Source: Pedobacter sp. Hv1 (GTDB taxonomy: Bacteria; Bacteroidota; Bacteroidia; Sphingobacteriales; Sphingobacteriaceae). From it: 64,000 bases of DNA. A program made the position numbers and the translations under genes. The notes under the pieces were generated by a model. It was not told the DNA's origin. It did not search any database and saw nothing but the letters and a program-made list of their open reading frames with translations. Positions 27,845 through 37,002 of the stretch are shown here, in pieces. The stretch is taken from positions 124,001-188,000 of the forward strand of contig NZ_LLWP01000001.1 of assembly GCF_001412215.1 (NCBI RefSeq), written 5' to 3'. Numbering within the stretch: position 1 is the stretch's first letter; every line of letters starts with the position of its first letter.

Positions 27845-28044
27845 TCTCGGTATTCTAAGATATCACCGGGTTGACAGGCCAATACCTTACAAATAATTTC
27901 TAATGTCTCTATCCTAATGGCTTTGGCCTTGCCCGTTTTGAGAATGGAAAGATTGGACATGGTGATGCCTACCCTTTCACTTAGTTCAGTCAAAGACATT
28001 TTCCGTTTGGCCAACATTACATCAAGGTTTACAATTATGGGCAT
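27841..28044 (-). CDS. Small XRE/Cro-type transcriptional regulator
   Basis: 67 residues, essentially one helix-turn-helix domain (SLTELSERVGITMSNLSILKT, about 17-37), with a CQPGDILEY ending common to YozG-like regulators that pair with DUF2975 membrane proteins. It starts 2 bp after the stop of the upstream DUF2975 gene, the last of four tightly packed genes. It most likely controls its own operon; the operator was not identified. What signal the membrane partners pass on, if any, is unknown. Confidence 0.88.
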   Translation of the reverse strand: MPIIVNLDVMLAKRKMSLTELSERVGITMSNLSILKTGKAKAIRIETLEIICKVLACQPGDILEYRD

Positions 28045-28046
28045 GG

Positions 28047-28856
28047 TTAAATCGTCATTTCATTTTCTTTTTTGGCCAAAATTGCAACTCTAAATACTTC
28101 AGCCAATAGTACAATCAATATGCCAATACCCACATTGACCAAACTAAAAGAATTATAAAAATTAAGCTCAAATGTAAGATGGTTATATGCTTTTGGATCT
28201 ATTGTTGAAAAACTATTCAACTGTGGATGCTCAATTATCCTTCCATTGATCAAACTGATCACGAAATTAAAAATTTCCATGATGATTAATAGCCAACCCA
28301 TAAATGAAATCAGCTTAAAACTTCTATTTTCAAATATTTTTTGATCTTTATAGCGGTTAACGAGCTTGATCAATATCACAAAAATCAGTATGGTAAACAG
28401 TTGGTCGAGTTGGGCGGAAACATTCCAGAATAAATTATATATCCAATTTTTGGATTTGACCTTAACAATTACCACATCAGGAATAGAGATTTGATTAGAA
28501 ATTTCAATATCCTCATCTTCACTAGATAGAATTTGGTTCACTATCTTTTCTTTAACAATACGTTTCTCAATCGATTTATATTTTAAAGCTAACGGTTCAT
28601 TTTTATAGATGCGCTCTTCTCCATTTTGATATTGGACTAGGGTATCAGGAATATGTAAATTAATATTTGCGTGTAACCTATAACCATCTGCAGGATTTTC
28701 AAACATAAGGCTTCCATCTCCAATATTTATATAAGGCTTTAGGTTAAATAAACCTATTATAAGATTTATGATAACAAATATACTCATGAATATAATGCCC
28801 AATTGCAAAAACAGTTTAATTACTCTAGCTAAAGGAAGATATTTTATAGGTTTCAT
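28047..28856 (-). CDS. DUF2975-type membrane protein (long form)
   Basis: 269 residues with four predicted membrane segments, near 13-38, 150-170, 185-205 and 230-262. Between the first and second is a hydrophilic domain of about 110 residues (38-148) that the two upstream paralogues lack or have shortened. The C terminus KKENEMTI matches the acidic tail ending in TI shared by the three proteins. The function of DUF2975 is not established. The ATG is 1 bp after the preceding stop and the stop 2 bp before the XRE gene, so it is firmly within an operon. Confidence 0.75.
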   Translation of the reverse strand: MKPIKYLPLARVIKLFLQLGIIFMSIFVIINLIIGLFNLKPYINIGDGSLMFENPADGYRLHANINLHIPDTLVQYQNGEERIYKNEPLALKYKSIEKRIVKEKIVNQILSSEDEDIEISNQISIPDVVIVKVKSKNWIYNLFWNVSAQLDQLFTILIFVILIKLVNRYKDQKIFENRSFKLISFMGWLLIIMEIFNFVISLINGRIIEHPQLNSFSTIDPKAYNHLTFELNFYNSFSLVNVGIGILIVLLAEVFRVAILAKKENEMTI

Positions 28857-28857
28857 A

Positions 28858-29406
28858 TTATATCGTTAAGTCTTGTTCCTGTTTTAATTTTGTTCCAGAA
28901 ATGAATACTTCCACAATTGTAAAAGTGATCAATGCCGTCAACACATAATTCTCAAAAATGCCAATAAGGTTTGCAATTGCAGTTCTGAGGCCGCGAACAT
29001 TACCCTTATTTAGCGCAGCCAACATAAATAAGGAATTAAAGAACAATAAAAAGCCTGCAAAACACAGAAAATAGATCGCAATTTTTCTAATTCTATTTAC
29101 TTGTTCTATCTGAAATAATTCGCCATTTAAAATAGACTTTACAATCTTTCTAATGTTCCATAAGATTACCCCAAAGAAACCACGCATAACCACCACTTTA
29201 AGGATAGCGATATAAGTAATTGCACTAAACATCGATCTAATTCCATTGAAACTTTTATCATCAGGTAAACGATCAGAAAAATCGGCAAATTTACCCACAT
29301 AGGGACTTGCATAAATGATCGTATAGATAATTGAAGCAACGATCAACATTAATGCAACATCAATAAATCTAATAAGCAGGGTTAGTCTTTTTGTATTCGT
29401 TTCCAT
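28858..29406 (-). CDS. DUF2975 membrane protein
   Basis: 182 residues starting METNTKRLT. Four hydrophobic segments (about 11-32, 62-85, 105-130, 140-172) match the DUF2975 pattern. The protein ends KLKQEQDLTI, almost the same tail as its upstream neighbour. The start at 29406 is 2 bp after the upstream stop; a longer reading starting at 29475 would overlap that gene and is less likely. Function unknown; see the operon finding. Confidence 0.8.
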   Translation of the reverse strand: METNTKRLTLLIRFIDVALMLIVASIIYTIIYASPYVGKFADFSDRLPDDKSFNGIRSMFSAITYIAILKVVVMRGFFGVILWNIRKIVKSILNGELFQIEQVNRIRKIAIYFLCFAGFLLFFNSLFMLAALNKGNVRGLRTAIANLIGIFENYVLTALITFTIVEVFISGTKLKQEQDLTI

Positions 29407-29408
29407 AA

Positions 29409-29927
29409 TTATATTGTAAATTCTTGTTCTTGTTTTAATTTTTGGGCATGTTCCAATACCAATAAGAAAACCCACACAATGGCAATCGCAATAATGAGGT
29501 CTTTATGCGGTTGTAACCTGAAAAGTTTACTTCCTATCTCGTATCCTAAACTTTCGCCAATGGATGCATCTGCAGCTTTTGGCAATACATATTTTACAAT
29601 AATGAAACTGAACACAATTTTTGTAACCAATAGACCAACTAATGTAGTTAGCAACTTAGAAATCTGCTTAATACCCTCAGTTGACAAGAGATTGATAAAC
29701 TTGCCTTGCTGGTGGTACAACAACTTAAACAATACATAACTGATATAGGTATAGAAACAGCTCACCACCAATTGTTTTAGCCCATCGTTAAAGGCAACCG
29801 AATAAAATCCGTTGTCCAATACCGCATAGAACTCGATGATATCCTTAACAAAGGAAATTAAAACTGCAACAAGCCAAACCACCAATAAGATTTTTTGAGC
29901 TATGGTTAAATCTGTTTTTTTGTTCAT
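29409..29927 (-). CDS. DUF2975-like membrane protein
   Basis: 172 residues starting MNKKTDLTIAQ, with four hydrophobic segments (about 9-28, 42-65, 82-105, 140-160) and the tail KLKQEQEFTI. First gene of the four-gene unit. An alternative ATG 10 codons upstream exists and cannot be excluded; the inner start is chosen because a lysine-rich stretch then precedes the first membrane helix. Function unknown. Confidence 0.75.
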   Translation of the reverse strand: MNKKTDLTIAQKILLVVWLVAVLISFVKDIIEFYAVLDNGFYSVAFNDGLKQLVVSCFYTYISYVLFKLLYHQQGKFINLLSTEGIKQISKLLTTLVGLLVTKIVFSFIIVKYVLPKAADASIGESLGYEIGSKLFRLQPHKDLIIAIAIVWVFLLVLEHAQKLKQEQEFTI

Positions 29928-30315
29928 TTTAATAAAATTGATCTGGTTAAATGACATGCATTTGTGTCAACAACAATACCTAGTAAACAAACCCTAAAAA
30001 CACAAGCTGCACTTTTAACATGATCTGTCTGCTTTCTAAATTTTTGACGATACATCAACAATTAATTTATGCCACAAACTAAAACAATAATTATTACAAA
30101 TCAAAATATATTTATTGATTTACAATAATTAATAGCCTTAAATCAACTAATCAAGCAACAGACTGACAAATTTAATTTGGAATGATTTTTGTTGTGAAGT
30201 ATTTGTTAAAAAATGTGTCGTAAAGCGTAACATTTTCAGCAATTTACCCTTTCTTTCTGTACAAAATTTCATACTTTTGCAGAATCAAAATTATAAAGAG
30301 GACTAAAACATATAA
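29928..30315. other. AT-rich divergent region upstream of rpoD
   Basis: 388 bases without a gene. It drives the DUF2975/XRE operon leftward and rpoD rightward. Apart from the rpoD promoter there are only A/T runs, and I see no repeat tract or hairpin. Confidence 0.4.
30272..30279 (+). promoter_or_regulatory. -7 promoter element of rpoD
   Basis: TACTTTTG matches TAnnTTTG and predicts a leader of about 32 bases before the ATG at 30316. A TTTC about 17-20 bases upstream may serve as a weak -33 box. Confidence 0.6.
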
Positions 30316-31176
30316 ATGAGACAACTCAAAATTACCCAATCCATTACCAACCGCGAAAGTCAATCATTAGACAAATACTTGCACGAGATTGGAAAAGTAG
30401 ATTTAATTACCGCAGAAGAAGAAGTAATCTTAGCCCGTAAAATCCGCGAAGGTGATCAAGCCGCATTGGAGCGTTTAACTAAAACCAACTTACGTTTTGT
30501 GGTATCGGTGGCTAAACAATACCAAAATCAAGGTTTAACATTAGGAGATCTAATTAACGAAGGTAACTTAGGTTTGATCAAAGCGGCTAAACGTTTTGAT
30601 GAGACCAAAGGTTTTAAATTCATTTCATATGCCGTTTGGTGGATCCGTCAGTCAATTTTGCAAGCTATTGCAGAGCAAAGTCGTATTGTACGTTTACCAT
30701 TAAACCAAGTAGGCTCTTTAAGTAAAATCAGTAAAGCTTTCTCTAAATTAGAGCAGGAATATGAGCGTGAGCCATCTCCTGAAGAATTGGCAGATATTTT
30801 GGAAACAACGGTTGATAAAATCTCTGACACTTTGAGCAACTCTGGCCGTCACGTATCAATGGATGCTCCATTTGTACAAGGTGAAGAAAATACTTTATTG
30901 GATGTTCTTGAAAACCACGAGCCAAATACAGATAGCAATTTGATCAACGAATCGCTTTCTGAAGAGATCAAACGTTCTTTATCTACTTTAACGGAACGTG
31001 AGCGTGAAATTATTGTTTTATTCTTTGGTTTAAGCACAAACCACCCGCTTTCGTTAGAAGAAATTGGTGAGAAATTCAATTTAACCCGTGAGCGTGTTCG
31101 TCAGATTAAGGATAAAGCATTGCAACGTTTACGTCACACTTCACGTAGCAAAATCCTAAAATCTTATTTAGGTTAA
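30316..31176 (+). CDS. rpoD: Primary (housekeeping) sigma factor
   Basis: A 286-residue sigma-70 factor, the short primary sigma type of Bacteroidota without region 1.1. Region 1.2 begins at [11 protein letters not shown]. Region 2 contains [20 protein letters not shown] and the -10-reading [11 protein letters not shown], region 3 follows, and region 4 has the helix-turn-helix [19 protein letters not shown]. The Bacteroidota enzyme recognises the TTTG/TAnnTTTG promoters marked in this window. It is monocistronic with its own promoter and terminator. Confidence 0.95.
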   Translation: MRQLKITQSITNRESQSLDKYLHEIGKVDLITAEEEVILARKIREGDQAALERLTKTNLRFVVSVAKQYQNQGLTLGDLINEGNLGLIKAAKRFDETKGFKFISYAVWWIRQSILQAIAEQSRIVRLPLNQVGSLSKISKAFSKLEQEYEREPSPEELADILETTVDKISDTLSNSGRHVSMDAPFVQGEENTLLDVLENHEPNTDSNLINESLSEEIKRSLSTLTEREREIIVLFFGLSTNHPLSLEEIGEKFNLTRERVRQIKDKALQRLRHTSRSKILKSYLG

Positions 31177-31219
31177 GTTTTAAATACATGGCGATTAAAA
31201 TCGCAGATAATAATTAGAA

Positions 31220-31248
31220 AAAGATTGGGTACTCGCCCGATCTTTTTT
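31220..31248 (+). terminator. Terminator of rpoD
   Basis: Stem AAAGATTGGG (31220-31229) with CCCGATCTTT (31236-31245), one G-T pair, 6-base loop, T run. It runs directly into the -7 promoter box of the next gene (31248-31255). Confidence 0.88.
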
Positions 31249-31255
31249 ACTTTTG
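31248..31255 (+). promoter_or_regulatory. -7 promoter element of the GAPDH gene
   Basis: TACTTTTG matches TAnnTTTG. It overlaps the end of the rpoD terminator T run and lies 28 bases before the ATG at 31284. Confidence 0.55.
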
Positions 31256-31283
31256 TGCCATTCTAACCAAATTAATTTATTGT

Positions 31284-32732
31284 ATGTTAAACAAATATCA
31301 ATCAGAGTTTCAAAACTGGATTGAAAAGGAAAAGAAAGCACTGGAACTCATCAGTGTAGTTGGACAATTATGGTTCGATCGCTCAATCGAATTGGTCCTT
31401 TTTCGTAAACCCCTATTCGACGTTGGTAGTAGTGAAATATTAGCCTACCATCAATACGCCAAAGAAGTTAGTGAGAAAGATATTTCTATTTATGAAACAT
31501 TAGAACTTGCTGCTACCATTGCAAAATGCAACATCGCCCCTTCTCGTATTGATATTGGTCGATTGGCTGCAGAATGGCTCGATGAGAACAACACTTATGC
31601 TTCTATGCACGATTTTGTGATCAGCAAGCTTAGCAAACACATCGGAAAAGACAAAATCAATTTGAAACCTAAAGATGTGGTTTTATTTGGTTTTGGCAGG
31701 ATTGGAAGAATTGCGGCTCGCGAATTGATTGTACAGGCTGGAAAAGGCGAGCAATTACGCTTAAGAGCTATTGTAACCCGATCTTACAGTGACGATGAGT
31801 TAACCAAACGTGCCGAACTTCTGCGCACAGATTCTATCCATGGTCCATTTAACGGTACCATTATAGAAGATTTCGAGAACAAAGCTTTGGTCATCAACGG
31901 ACAAACGATTTATTTTATCGTAGCCAAAAATCCTGAAGATGCAGATTACACCAGCTATGGTATTGAAGATGCTTTGTTAATTGACAATACAGGCGTTTAC
32001 CGCGATCGTGAGGGCTTATCAAGACATTTAGGCGCCAAAGGGATCAGCAAGGTTTTATTAACCGCACCGGCCAAAGGCGACATTCCAAATATCGTAACCG
32101 GAATTAACGATACTGATTTCAACTACGAAACTGAAACCATTTTTTCTAATGCATCTTGTACTACTAATGCGATTGTTCCGGTTTTAAAAGTGATTGATTC
32201 TGCATTTGGTATTGATAAAGGCCATATTGAAACGGTACATTCTTATACCAATGATCAAAATTTATTAGACAATTACCATAAAAAATATAGAAGAGGTCGC
32301 TCTGCAGCCTTAAATTTAGTAATTACAGAAACTGGTGCCGATAAGGCCGTAGCCAAAGTAATTCCACATTTAGCTGGAAAATTAACAGGAAATGCAGTTC
32401 GTGTACCTACACCAAATGTCTCGTTAGCGATCTTAAACCTATCGCTTAATCAAATTACCACCAAAGAAGATGTCCAAGCTGTTTTAAAACAGGCTTCTCT
32501 ATTTGGAGACTTGTCTGAGCAATTGGAATATTCTATTTCTAATGAATTGGTAAGTACAGATTTGATTGGCAATAGCCACGCTTCTATTGTAGATGGACCT
32601 GCAACCATCATCTCTAAAGACAGCAAGTCTGTAGTTTTATATGCATGGTATGATAACGAATATGGTTATACCCGCCAAGTAATCAGGTTAGCCAAAAAAC
32701 TAGCTGGTGTAGTACGCTTAACTTATTACTAA
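31284..32732 (+). CDS. gap: Glyceraldehyde-3-phosphate dehydrogenase, long form with N-terminal extension
   Basis: 482 residues, about 145 longer than classic GAPDH. Residues 1-130 form a helical, charged extension with no motif I know. The NAD-binding fold starts at VVLFGFGRIGRIAA (132-145), and the catalytic cysteine is Cys292 in SNASCTTNA. HSYTNDQN and RAxxLN-type substrate segments follow, and WYDNEYGYTRQ ends the core. It interconverts glyceraldehyde 3-phosphate and 1,3-bisphosphoglycerate. This long type is known from other genomes but, to my knowledge, little studied. It has its own promoter and terminator, and a second classic gap gene may exist elsewhere. Confidence 0.9.
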   Translation: MLNKYQSEFQNWIEKEKKALELISVVGQLWFDRSIELVLFRKPLFDVGSSEILAYHQYAKEVSEKDISIYETLELAATIAKCNIAPSRIDIGRLAAEWLDENNTYASMHDFVISKLSKHIGKDKINLKPKDVVLFGFGRIGRIAARELIVQAGKGEQLRLRAIVTRSYSDDELTKRAELLRTDSIHGPFNGTIIEDFENKALVINGQTIYFIVAKNPEDADYTSYGIEDALLIDNTGVYRDREGLSRHLGAKGISKVLLTAPAKGDIPNIVTGINDTDFNYETETIFSNASCTTNAIVPVLKVIDSAFGIDKGHIETVHSYTNDQNLLDNYHKKYRRGRSAALNLVITETGADKAVAKVIPHLAGKLTGNAVRVPTPNVSLAILNLSLNQITTKEDVQAVLKQASLFGDLSEQLEYSISNELVSTDLIGNSHASIVDGPATIISKDSKSVVLYAWYDNEYGYTRQVIRLAKKLAGVVRLTYY

Positions 32733-32744
32733 GCTACACCGCAT

Positions 32745-32779
32745 AAAAAAAGCTCCTAAGATCACCTTAGGAGCTTTTT
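32745..32779. terminator. Bidirectional terminator between gap and aldo/keto reductase
   Basis: A 12-bp perfect stem, AAAGCTCCTAAG (32749-32760) with CTTAGGAGCTTT (32766-32777), 5-base loop, A and T runs on both sides. It serves both converging genes. Confidence 0.93.
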
Positions 32780-32794
32780 AGTTTGCAGCAATAT

Positions 32795-33778
32795 TTAAAA
32801 TTGTGGCAACTCTGGTTTTGTACCCATTATATCTTCAATTTCGGTCATTACCTGATCTGTTAATAAGGGCACCACCTCCAAAACAGTTAAATTCTCTTTT
32901 AATTGTGCAGTTTTTGAAGCGCCCAAAATTACGGTACTCACATTCGGATTTTTAAGACACCAAGCGATAGATAGTTTGGCCAATGGCAAATTCATTCGAT
33001 CGGCTAATTTTTGCAGCTCAACAACCTTTTTCATCTTTTCTTCTGCCAATACCCTATCCTTTAGCCAATCCATTCCTTGTAACTCCAAACGTGTATTTTT
33101 GGTATCGCCAGATGTGTATTTTCCAGACAATAATCCAGATGCCAATGGCGACCAAATGGTTGTACCCAAACCATGTTCTTTAAACAAATGCAAATATTCA
33201 TTTTCCAATTTATTTCGCTCAACCAGGTTATATTGCGGTTGCTCCATTGTTGGACCAATTAAATTGTATTGTTTAGCAATGGCAATGGCTTCCATTAATT
33301 CTGCTGCACTCCATTCAGAAGTTCCCCAGTACAATATTTTACCTTGTTGCAATAAGGTGTTCATTGCCCATACCGTTTCTTCAATAGGTGTGTTTTTATC
33401 TGGTCTGTGGCAAAAGTAAAGATCTAAATAGTCTACTTGCAAACGCTTCAAAGCTGCATTACAAGCTTCAATTACATGTTTACGAGATAAGCCTACCCTA
33501 TTTGGCCCTTTATTTTCAGTTCCGAAAAACACCTTACTCGAAACCACAAAAGATTCTCTATCCCATTTTTGGTCTTTCAGAATCTTTCCCATCACAATTT
33601 CCGATTTGCCCTCGGCATAGCCTTCAGCATTATCGAAAAAATTCACTCCTGCATCATAAGCTACACCCATTAGCTCATCAGCCATTTTATCGCTAATCTG
33701 GTTTCCAAAAGTTAACCAACTACCAAAAGAAAGTGCACTTACCTGTAAACCTGATTTTCCTAAACGTCTATATTCCAT
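32795..33778 (-). CDS. Aldo/keto reductase
   Basis: 327 residues, an AKR of the group related to voltage-gated potassium channel beta subunits (YghZ-like). The catalytic tetrad can be placed: Asp and Tyr in NFFDNAEGYAEGKSE, Lys in SSKVFFG and His in DLYFCHRPD. The NADPH-binding C-terminal segment is VILGASKTAQL. The substrate is unknown; relatives reduce aldehydes such as methylglyoxal. Monocistronic, converging on gap. Confidence 0.88.
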   Translation of the reverse strand: MEYRRLGKSGLQVSALSFGSWLTFGNQISDKMADELMGVAYDAGVNFFDNAEGYAEGKSEIVMGKILKDQKWDRESFVVSSKVFFGTENKGPNRVGLSRKHVIEACNAALKRLQVDYLDLYFCHRPDKNTPIEETVWAMNTLLQQGKILYWGTSEWSAAELMEAIAIAKQYNLIGPTMEQPQYNLVERNKLENEYLHLFKEHGLGTTIWSPLASGLLSGKYTSGDTKNTRLELQGMDWLKDRVLAEEKMKKVVELQKLADRMNLPLAKLSIAWCLKNPNVSTVILGASKTAQLKENLTVLEVVPLLTDQVMTEIEDIMGTKPELPQF

Positions 33779-33948
33779 TTTTTTTCTGTATTGGGTATTG
33801 AACTATACAATTCAATACAAATTAATAATACTCCAAATTAAGTCTAAAAACTACAACATCAAGATTGTTTATTAAGTTTTTACAAAATTTACACGCTTAT
33901 TCTATAAAACTATATCTTTACCTATATTTTAAAATAAAGTACATCTAA

Positions 33949-34893
33949 ATGAAAAAAATATTCCTGATCCCATTGGCCTTGTTAATGAGCTGTGGCTCGA
34001 TGAAAACCACTAACACTGCTCCAACAAGCGAACAATTACTTAAAGACGTAGAAACACTCTCTTCTGATGCTTACGAAGGCCGTAAAACAGGCACAAAAGG
34101 TGGAGAGATGGCAAGAACCTATTTAACAGGAAGATTAAAAGAGATTGGCTTAAAACCTTATCCAGGCCAAGGCGGGTATGAGCAGAGCTTTGAAGTTAAA
34201 GGTAGAAATGGTGCAGCAGCTATACAGGGTAAAAACCTGATTGCCTATATCCCTGGAAAAACAGATAATGTAATTGTGATCTCTGCCCATTATGACCATA
34301 TCGGTATCATCAAAGACGAGGTTTACAACGGTGCCGACGATAATGCTTCTGGAGTAGCTGGTCTATTGCAGTTTGCCAAATATTTTACCAAAAACAAACC
34401 TAATAACACCTTAATATTTGCCATTTTTGATGCAGAGGAAATGGGTTTACAGGGAGCAAAAGCTTTTGTAGCCAATCCGCCGGTTGCATTGGATAAAATT
34501 AAACTGAACATTAACATGGATATGATTAGCCATAATGATAAAGGCGAATTGTATGCTGTTGGTACCTTTAAATATCCTCAGCTTAAACCATACTTCACTA
34601 CAACAAATCCAAACATCAAGGTATTATTTGGCCATGACGACCCTAAACTTGGCCATGACGATTGGACCAACCAAAGTGATCAAGGTGCTTTTAATGCTAA
34701 AAACATTCCATTTATCTATTTTGGTGTTGAAGACCACAAAGATTACCATAAAGCAACCGATGAGTTCAAAAACATCAACAAAACGTTTTTTGTAGATGCT
34801 GCAAATGCCATTCAAGAAGTAATTATCAATATTGACAAGCAAAAAGATATCCAAGCCATATTTAGAGAAACCTTGCAGATGAAGAAACAATAA
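33949..34893 (+). CDS. M28-family zinc metallopeptidase, lipoprotein
   Basis: 314 residues. The signal peptide ends with a lipobox (LMSC, Cys15). The zinc-peptidase core is complete: H114 and D116 in HYDHIG, D130 in NGADDNASG, the Glu pair in DAEEMG (163-164), an Asp in NMDMISH and a late His in DHKDYHKATD. Relatives are aminopeptidases that trim peptides outside the cytoplasm. It is monocistronic and ends at a strong bidirectional terminator. Confidence 0.9.
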   Translation: MKKIFLIPLALLMSCGSMKTTNTAPTSEQLLKDVETLSSDAYEGRKTGTKGGEMARTYLTGRLKEIGLKPYPGQGGYEQSFEVKGRNGAAAIQGKNLIAYIPGKTDNVIVISAHYDHIGIIKDEVYNGADDNASGVAGLLQFAKYFTKNKPNNTLIFAIFDAEEMGLQGAKAFVANPPVALDKIKLNINMDMISHNDKGELYAVGTFKYPQLKPYFTTTNPNIKVLFGHDDPKLGHDDWTNQSDQGAFNAKNIPFIYFGVEDHKDYHKATDEFKNINKTFFVDAANAIQEVIINIDKQKDIQAIFRETLQMKKQ

Positions 34894-34910
34894 GTTTCCA
34901 TTTAAAATAT

Positions 34911-34947
34911 AAAATCCCAGTTTAAATCATAAACTGGGATTTTTTTT
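34911..34947. terminator. Bidirectional terminator
   Basis: A 14-bp perfect stem, AAAATCCCAGTTTA (34911-34924) with TAAACTGGGATTTT (34930-34943), 5-base loop, T run to 34947. It serves the M28 gene and the converging small gene. Confidence 0.94.
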
Positions 34948-34949
34948 GA

Positions 34950-35216
34950 TTAAAAATCAATATCAACAATACACTTAATTGGGATATGGATATTGTTTTT
35001 CAATTGGATATATTTTTCGGTTACCGACCAAACGGTTGTGGTTACCCGCTTGTAACCTTCGGTGGTATTAAATGTGATGGTAGCTTTTGCTTTAAACTCA
35101 TTACCCAAACGTTGGGTGGCTATTAATCTATTCTTTAGTTCTTCAGAAAGTTGGGTATCAGCAGCTATAATTTTACTAACATCTATTTCTTCTTTTTCTA
35201 TCAATTCGGCAGTCAT
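34950..35216 (-). CDS. Small conserved-looking cytoplasmic protein, function unknown
   Basis: 88 residues starting MTAELIEKEEIDVSK, acidic at the N terminus, then a strand-rich half (KATITFNTTEGYKRVTTTVWS, NNIHIPIKCIVDIDF). No signal peptide, no motif I recognise. Eight more codons upstream are possible but lie in AT-rich leader sequence. It is a good candidate for a real gene: it has a terminator, sensible codon use and no overlap with other genes. Confidence 0.55.
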   Translation of the reverse strand: MTAELIEKEEIDVSKIIAADTQLSEELKNRLIATQRLGNEFKAKATITFNTTEGYKRVTTTVWSVTEKYIQLKNNIHIPIKCIVDIDF

Positions 35217-35321
35217 AGTTATTATGTATTTGTTAAACAAGCTTAACTAAATTTTACGTATTCAGCAAAAAATCGATTGTAAATTTTATGATTTAAATGT
35301 AAAAATTAAAAGGGTGTAAAC

Positions 35322-35346
35322 AAAAAAGGCCGCTAGTTGCGGCCTC
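35322..35346 (-). terminator. Terminator of the S41 peptidase gene
   Basis: Stem AGGCCGC (35327-35333) with GCGGCCT (35339-35345), 5-base loop, and a T run on the minus strand from the A run at 35322-35327. Confidence 0.88.
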
Positions 35347-35351
35347 TTATT

Positions 35352-36959
35352 TTATTTTTTGATGGTATGCTTGGTATCAATCATCCCAACAAATTCTTTA
35401 TTGATCAGATCAGGATTGAGTACGTTAGCTGTATTCACGTTTAAAGTAGATAAAACTTTGGCAGACATTGTTTTGTTTAGCGTACTTGTACCAGTAGTAA
35501 TAGTACCTGGCTGTAACATATTGACTGCAGTTTTAAGGTAAAAATCATTGGTATCTCCAAAATTATACATTACAGTTCCTGTCGGCACTTCACTTAATAC
35601 ATTATCAGGTATCATACCATCATAATAGCCACCTTGGTTCAATGAGTTTTTTGTTTCAAATAATGAATAATATACATCATACTTGTTTTCAATAGTGATC
35701 GGGAAAAAACCAATTGGTTTACCGTATGTTTTTGTACCTACCAATTTCACATTCATTTGTGGCTTTAATGAATTAATTACCAATTCACTAGCTGAAGCTG
35801 TACTGCCCGAAACCAAAAACACTACATTTTGTACATTATTTAAACTACCTCTTTTAGAAAATAAGGTGGTATTATCCGCTACGCTATAAGAAACATCAGC
35901 ATAAGTCAACATTCTTCCATTATTATAACGAACTTTTCCATCAGCATCTAATAAAGGCTGTTTGGCTAAAATAGTAGCCCCACCTGCTTGCATTGTAGCA
36001 TTGTAATACTCTGTAAACATGGTACCAGAGGCCTTACTTGCAGGCACAATTAAATTAATTAAATATTCTGCAGTATTCACATAACCACCGCCATTGTATC
36101 TCAAATCAATAACCAGATCAGTAACCCCATTTGTGGCAAAGTCATTAAAGATATTAGTTAATTCAGTATTAGAGTTAGCGGCACTAGAAAATCTAGCATA
36201 AGCCAAGTATCCTATTTTCTTTGCACCAGCAGGGATAATTTTACTTTTATAAATTGGACTGCTTTTGTATGAAGTTTTTGTTAACGATAAAGTAAAAGTA
36301 CTACCATCACTGCCTTTTATCCCTTCGATTGAAACACTTTTGTCCATAGCATCTGCTACAGTCAATGCTTTTTCTAAGGTATAATCAGTACCATAAGCTA
36401 CCCCATTTACTTTTGTTATTCTATCTCCTCTTACTAATCCAGCTTTTGCGGCAGGTGAGTTTTCATATACTGCAGTCATATAAATAATATAACTTGCTGT
36501 AGTACCATAAAAGCCAATTCTAACACCTACATCACTTCCGTTTCCTTCTAAATCTACAGAACTAGTTGCATTTGGAACATAAGCTACTGCATTTTTATTT
36601 GCTTTATCAAAAATGTAAGAATATTTGGTATCTGTGTTATTGCTTACCGACTCATAACCTATTCCTGTAGCAGGATTGATGGCAGAATTTGCCAATGCAA
36701 CCAATTCTTTTTCGTAATTGTCAAAGTCTTTGGTTAAAGTATTAAATCTACGTGGGTTAAAATTCTCGTATGTTGGCAATGCTGTATTCCAATAATAGAT
36801 CTGCTTTGCATACAGAAAGATAGAATCTCTCGATAGGTCTGCCCTACTTGTATTAGTAGGTGGTGTAGGCGGGTCTGGCGTAGGATTTTTTGATTTACAA
36901 GCGCTTAAAGCTGTAACAGCCAATACAATAAGTGTTAAGGTAGTATGTTTTAATTTCAT
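35352..36959 (-). CDS. S41 (C-terminal processing type) serine peptidase, lipoprotein
   Basis: 535 residues. Signal peptide with lipobox LSAC (Cys20) and a Pro-rich linker. A PDZ-like domain at about 145-225 (SPAAKAGLVRGDRITKVNG) precedes the S41 catalytic domain. The nucleophile Ser lies in FLVSGSTASASELV, near residue 385, and a TYGKPIG segment follows, with the general base expected there or nearby. Likely a periplasmic or surface protease acting on C termini. Monocistronic with its own terminator. Confidence 0.88.
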   Translation of the reverse strand: MKLKHTTLTLIVLAVTALSACKSKNPTPDPPTPPTNTSRADLSRDSIFLYAKQIYYWNTALPTYENFNPRRFNTLTKDFDNYEKELVALANSAINPATGIGYESVSNNTDTKYSYIFDKANKNAVAYVPNATSSVDLEGNGSDVGVRIGFYGTTASYIIYMTAVYENSPAAKAGLVRGDRITKVNGVAYGTDYTLEKALTVADAMDKSVSIEGIKGSDGSTFTLSLTKTSYKSSPIYKSKIIPAGAKKIGYLAYARFSSAANSNTELTNIFNDFATNGVTDLVIDLRYNGGGYVNTAEYLINLIVPASKASGTMFTEYYNATMQAGGATILAKQPLLDADGKVRYNNGRMLTYADVSYSVADNTTLFSKRGSLNNVQNVVFLVSGSTASASELVINSLKPQMNVKLVGTKTYGKPIGFFPITIENKYDVYYSLFETKNSLNQGGYYDGMIPDNVLSEVPTGTVMYNFGDTNDFYLKTAVNMLQPGTITTGTSTLNKTMSAKVLSTLNVNTANVLNPDLINKEFVGMIDTKHTIKK

Positions 36960-37002
36960 CTTGAATTTAATAGATTGATAATGCGAATTAACGAAAAAAA
37001 AT

